This document shows positions 5,927 through 8,879 of a stretch of 8,879 bases of DNA, one piece after another; the first letter of the stretch is position 1; each line of letters opens with the position of its first letter. A program made the translations under genes and the position numbers. The stretch lies in contig JAPLDC010000517.1 of the NCBI GenBank assembly GCA_026391935.1, forward strand, positions 1 through 8,879, written 5' to 3'. This stretch comes from Bacteroidota bacterium (GTDB lineage: Bacteria; Bacteroidota; Bacteroidia; 2-12-FULL-35-15). Below the pieces are notes generated by a model. The model was not told where the DNA came from and did no database searches. It saw only the letters and a program-made list of their open reading frames with translations.

Positions 5927-6011
5927 CGGAGAAATAGGGATTCGAACCCCAGGACCTGTTACAGTCAACAGTTTTCAAGACTGCCGCAATCGACCACTCT
6001 GCCATTTCTCC
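5927..6011 (-). tRNA. tRNA-Ser (anticodon UGA)
   Basis: The minus strand folds as a class II tRNA. The acceptor stem is GGAGAAA (6011-6005) with TTTCTCC (5934-5928). The anticodon stem GCAGT/ACTGT closes the loop CTTGAAA, giving anticodon TGA, which reads UCN serine codons. The T-arm holds the standard TTCGAAT loop. A long variable arm and a G at the discriminator position (5927) are both serine identity features. CCA is not encoded: the next bases on the minus strand are CTA. Length is 85 bases without CCA. A hairpin terminator follows and a -7-like element lies just upstream, so it appears to be transcribed alone. Confidence 0.97.
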
Positions 6012-6017
6012 AGACGA

Positions 6018-6025
6018 CAAAAATA
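6018..6025 (-). promoter_or_regulatory. Candidate -7 promoter element for tRNA-Ser
   Basis: On the minus strand TATTTTTG (6025-6018) matches TAnnTTTG exactly and ends 7 bases before the tRNA 5' end, so the transcript would have almost no leader. The -33 position carries TTT in place of TTG. The surroundings are T-rich on this strand, so chance matching is a real possibility. Confidence 0.4.
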
Positions 6026-6053
6026 GTATTTTTTTCTTTCTGTAAAATAAAAA

Positions 6054-6083
6054 GTGAAAAAATATATTTATTCATTAACTTTG
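6054..6083 (+). promoter_or_regulatory. Candidate promoter of the GWxTD-glycosyltransferase unit
   Basis: TAACTTTG (6076-6083) is an exact match to the Bacteroidota -7 element TAnnTTTG. GTG (6054-6056), one base off the TTG of the -33 element, lies 19 bases upstream, within the normal spacing. Transcription would start near 6088 and leave a leader of about 40 bases before the ATG at 6128. It diverges from the tRNA-Ser promoter. Confidence 0.6.
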
Positions 6084-6127
6084 CTCTACTTCCCCTTCAC
6101 GTGTAAGTACACAAAAAACGTTTGTTC

Positions 6128-7630
6128 ATGAAAAAGTACCTTATTATCTTGTTTTTATCTTTTGTAGCATTCACAAATGGCTTGATTGCATCAAACATTA
6201 CTGCTTATTTAACGTATGCTACATTTAACACAATGACGAAAGGGCCATACCTCGAAACTTACCTTTCTGTAATTGGTAATTCCATGGTTTTTGTAAAAAA
6301 TAAAAATGGAATGTTTCAGGGAGCAGTTGATATTTCTGTTGTTTTCAGCCAAAAGGGGGAAATAAAAAATGCTCAAAAATATTCCTTAAGCAGTCCGGAA
6401 ATTGCTGACACATCCAAAGGAAGACCTAACTTTATTGACCAACAGCGATATGTTTTAGCAAATGGGACCTACGATCTTGAATTAACCATTGTTGATAAGA
6501 ATAAACCTGTTGATAAACCTTTTGTGACAACCTTTCCGGTTGCCATTGATTTCCAGGATTCATTGGTAGGGATTTCTTCCATACAATTGCTTGAGTCTTA
6601 TTCCAAATCCGTTACTCCAGGCATATTAACTAAGAGTGGTTATGATTTGGTGCCTTATGTTTCGACTTATTTCCCTGAGAATATAAGTCGGATAAAGTTT
6701 TACACTGAAATTTATCACACGAAAAAAACTATAGGTGAAGGAGAAAAATTATTAGTAAGCTATTATATTGAGTCATTTGAAAATAAAACAAGATTGAACG
6801 ATTACAGCGGCTTTAATAAACAAGTTTCCAATGATGTGAATATTCTGCTCTCAGAATTTAATATTGAGTCGTTGCCTACTGGGAATTATAATTTAGTTGT
6901 GGAAGTAAGAGATAAAGAGAATAAGATTCTTGCAAAACAAAGCTGCTTCATTCAAAGGACTAATAAATTGGTAGCCTTAAATTTCGATGATATTAAAGCT
7001 CTTACGGTGAGTAATACCTTTGTAAGTACTTATAAAAACATTGATTCGTTGAATTATTATATTAAATCCTTACGTCCTATTTCCAGTACTTCAGAAGTTC
7101 AATTTTCTGAAAATCAAATAGGAAATAAAGAACTGGAATTGAAACAACAATATTTTTATAATTTTTGGAAATCGAGAAATGCCTTAAATCCAGAATTAGC
7201 TTGGCTGTTATATTATAAAGAGGTAATGAAAGTTAATAAGGAATTTAGTTCTTATGGATTGAAAGGATTTGATACAGACAGGGGAAGGGTTTATTTGCAA
7301 TATGGACCGCCGGACCAACGGACAAAATATGATACAGAACCCAGTGCTTTGCCATACGAAATATGGGAATATTATTCTTTGGTTGACAAGACATTAGAAT
7401 TATCCAATCCTGATAACCGCCAATCTAATAAAAAGTTTGTATTCTATAACCCCGATTTGGTAACGAACAAATATGTTCTGATTCATTCTGAGGCTCGTGG
7501 AGAAATAAATAATACCCGTTGGAAATTATTGATCTATAAAAGAGATACGCAATCAACTAATCTGGACGATGAAAGTGCTCCAAGCCATTATGGTGGCAAT
7601 GCTGATGATAATTTTAAAAATCCACGTTAA
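6128..7630 (+). CDS. GWxTD-domain exported protein
   Basis: A 500-residue protein with an N-terminal signal peptide (MKKYLIILFLSFVAFTNGLIAS). A beta-rich middle region of about 250 residues follows, then a helical stretch with ELAWLLYYKEV. The C-terminal domain of the GWxTD family contains FDTDRGRVYLQYGPPDQR, then PYEIWEYYSL and KFVFYNPD. This family is widespread in Bacteroidota and related phyla and is presumed periplasmic or envelope-associated; its molecular role is not established. The naming motif reads G-F-D-T-D here (380-384), with Phe replacing the usual Trp. The tail (SAPSHYGGNADDNFKNPR) looks disordered and there is no T9SS sorting domain. I start at the ATG at 6128, not the TTG two codons upstream, since it places MKK directly before the hydrophobic core. 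The glycosyltransferase gene starts 17 bases after the stop. Confidence 0.88.
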   Translation: MKKYLIILFLSFVAFTNGLIASNITAYLTYATFNTMTKGPYLETYLSVIGNSMVFVKNKNGMFQGAVDISVVFSQKGEIKNAQKYSLSSPEIADTSKGRPNFIDQQRYVLANGTYDLELTIVDKNKPVDKPFVTTFPVAIDFQDSLVGISSIQLLESYSKSVTPGILTKSGYDLVPYVSTYFPENISRIKFYTEIYHTKKTIGEGEKLLVSYYIESFENKTRLNDYSGFNKQVSNDVNILLSEFNIESLPTGNYNLVVEVRDKENKILAKQSCFIQRTNKLVALNFDDIKALTVSNTFVSTYKNIDSLNYYIKSLRPISSTSEVQFSENQIGNKELELKQQYFYNFWKSRNALNPELAWLLYYKEVMKVNKEFSSYGLKGFDTDRGRVYLQYGPPDQRTKYDTEPSALPYEIWEYYSLVDKTLELSNPDNRQSNKKFVFYNPDLVTNKYVLIHSEARGEINNTRWKLLIYKRDTQSTNLDDESAPSHYGGNADDNFKNPR

Positions 7631-7647
7631 TATCCTCTGTTTGATTT

Positions 7648-8679
7648 ATGAAGGTTGCAGTAGTAATTTTAAATTGGAATGGTAAAAATTTTCTCGAAAA
7701 ATTTTTACCTTCTGTTTTTGCCTGTAATTCTCCCTATTCCGAGATTATCGTTGCTGACAATGCCTCAACGGATGATTCCATTTCTTTTTTGAAAAGCAAT
7801 TATCCCCAGGTGCGCATCATTCAAAATTCTCAAAATGGCGGATTTGCAAAAGGATACAACGATGCATTAGAGCTTGTTGATGCAAAATATTATGTGTTGC
7901 TAAATTCTGATGTGGAGGTTACACCTGGTTGGATAGACGGAGTTATCAATTTAATGGATACAGATAAGTCTATTGCTGCATGTCAACCTAAAATAAAAGC
8001 TTACGACAATAAGAAAATGTTTGAATATGCTGGTGCTGCCGGTGGATTCATTGATAAATATGGCTATCCTTTCTGCAGGGGAAGAATCTTGGATACCCTG
8101 GAAGAAGACAATGGCCAATACGATGATGTTCGTGAAGTTTTTTGGGCTACAGGAGCTTGTTTATTTGTCAGAGCAGAATTGTACCATGGTGTAAAAGGCT
8201 TTGATGAAGATTTTTTTGCGCACATGGAGGAAATTGATCTGTGCTGGCGACTGAAGAACCTCGGATACAAGGTTATGTATTGCCCGAATTCAACTGTTTA
8301 TCACGTTGGTGGTGGTACATTAAATAAAACCAGTTCAACAAAGACATTTTTGAATTTCAGAAACAATCTCGTTTTGCTTTGTAAAAATCATCCTCCGCAG
8401 TATTTTTTCATAAAGTTATTTTGGAGAATGATATTGGATGGAGTGGCAGGATTGAAGTTTTTGGTTTCAGGGCAGTTTTCCCATTTTTTTGCAGTGATCA
8501 AGGCGCATTTTAATTTTTACGGTTCTATAGGAAAAACACTAAGAAAAAGAAAAGCATTAAAAGCAAACATAAATACATATACCACCACAGCAGTTTATTT
8601 ACACAGCATCGTTTCCGATTATTATGTCAGAGGTATGAAGACCTTTAAGGAAATTGATCTGAAAGACAGATTTTTATAG
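7648..8679 (+). CDS. Family 2 glycosyltransferase (rhamnosyltransferase-like)
   Basis: A 343-residue GT-A fold enzyme of family GT2 that should transfer a sugar from a nucleotide-sugar donor to a growing surface glycan on the cytoplasmic face of the membrane. Motifs seen are VAVVILNWNGKNFL (3-16) at the first strand, VADNASTDDS (35-44), LLNSDVEVTPGW (84-95) with Asp88 in the DxD-like metal site, FWATGACLFVRA (165-176), and FDEDFFAHMEEIDLCWR (185-201) with Glu195/Asp197 in the ED-type catalytic region, followed by YHVGGGTLNK. The C-terminal 90 residues are hydrophobic or aromatic and basic (FFIKLFWRMIL, then KTLRKRKALK), suggesting membrane association without true transmembrane helices. Donor and acceptor are unknown; similarity in layout to WbbL-like rhamnosyltransferases is typical of this subgroup. 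It is the second gene of a unit with the GWxTD gene, with no terminator before the convergent aroQ. Confidence 0.93.
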   Translation: MKVAVVILNWNGKNFLEKFLPSVFACNSPYSEIIVADNASTDDSISFLKSNYPQVRIIQNSQNGGFAKGYNDALELVDAKYYVLLNSDVEVTPGWIDGVINLMDTDKSIAACQPKIKAYDNKKMFEYAGAAGGFIDKYGYPFCRGRILDTLEEDNGQYDDVREVFWATGACLFVRAELYHGVKGFDEDFFAHMEEIDLCWRLKNLGYKVMYCPNSTVYHVGGGTLNKTSSTKTFLNFRNNLVLLCKNHPPQYFFIKLFWRMILDGVAGLKFLVSGQFSHFFAVIKAHFNFYGSIGKTLRKRKALKANINTYTTTAVYLHSIVSDYYVRGMKTFKEIDLKDRFL

Positions 8680-8681
8680 AA

Positions 8682-8879
8682 TTACAAAAAACTTTCTACT
8701 GCCAATCGGTAGGAGTCCATTCCAAAACCGGAGATAGAACCTTTACATTTTGCAGCGATCAAGGAGGAATGTCTGAAGTCTTCTCTGGCAAAAACATTTG
8801 ATATATGAACTTCGATAACAGGAGTTTTTATGGATGCTATCGCATCTCGTATAGCTACAGAAGTATGTGTATATCCCCC
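8682..8879 (-). CDS. aroQ: Type II 3-dehydroquinate dehydratase, C-terminal part (cut by window edge)
   Basis: The last 65 residues of AroQ read on the minus strand from the window edge to a TAA at 8684-8682. AroQ dehydrates 3-dehydroquinate to 3-dehydroshikimate in the shikimate pathway as a cytosolic dodecamer. Diagnostic segments are GGYTHTSVAIRD, VIEVHISN (with the substrate-binding/catalytic His of the family), AREDFRHSS and GSISGFGMDSY, followed by RLAVESFL at the end. The full protein is about 140-150 residues, so a little over half lies outside the window. Its stop is two bases from the stop of the convergent glycosyltransferase, so the transcripts of the two genes must overlap at their 3' ends. 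Confidence 0.95.
   Translation of the reverse strand, partial: GGYTHTSVAIRDAIASIKTPVIEVHISNVFAREDFRHSSLIAAKCKGSISGFGMDSYRLAVESFL

Noticed and set aside
5927..6011. tRNA-Ser considered as an integration (att) site
   Set aside because: No copy of the tRNA 3' end occurs elsewhere in the window and no integrase or phage gene is nearby. The repeat unit does not contain the tRNA end.
6122..6127. TTG at 6122 as the start of the GWxTD protein
   Set aside because: The ATG two codons later begins a standard MKK signal peptide, and TTG offers no better context.

Overview
The window looks like a chromosomal segment of a member of the Bacteroidota. Three things point there: a type IX secretion (T9SS) C-terminal sorting domain on a leucine-rich-repeat protein, a GWxTD-family secreted protein, and several close matches to the Bacteroidota -7 promoter element TAnnTTTG. 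The DNA is AT-rich with A-rich leaders instead of strong Shine-Dalgarno sites. Genus cannot be fixed from the sequence.

Layout, left to right. (1) About 200 bases of AT-rich upstream sequence, then a class III PLP aminotransferase (199-1386, +). (2) A small exported Ala/Lys/Val/Thr/Pro-rich protein (1508-1828, +) with an intrinsic terminator. (3) Facing it on the minus strand, a two-gene unit: an MFS transporter (start at 3480) followed after one base by a small CoA-binding (Rossmann) protein (2255-1893). (4) Divergent from the transporter, a PhnA/YjdM-type zinc-ribbon protein (3738-4295, +). A strong bidirectional terminator at 4361-4404 separates it from (5) a secreted LRR protein with a T9SS tail (5519-4434, -). 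(6) A gene-free, repeat-bearing stretch (5520-5926): a perfect 128-bp tandem duplication next to a tRNA-Ser(UGA) gene on the minus strand. The tRNA terminator hairpin shares its outer arms, in inverted orientation, with a hairpin inside each repeat unit. (7) A plus-strand pair: a GWxTD-family exported protein (6128-7630) and a family 2 glycosyltransferase (7648-8679), 17 bases apart and probably one transcript. (8) The 3' end of aroQ (type II 3-dehydroquinate dehydratase), minus strand, running off the right edge and ending 2 bases from the glycosyltransferase stop.

Most of the window is ordinary housekeeping or accessory chromosome. I see no defence system, prophage, insertion sequence or CRISPR array. 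The structure least explained by known genes is the repeat/hairpin cluster at 5631-5926. In it, two hairpin versions keep the same outer arms but carry unrelated inner stems, and together with the tRNA terminator they form a nested inverted repeat. It is the best candidate here for something undescribed, but its function is unknown and it may simply be a dispersed intergenic repeat or terminator family.
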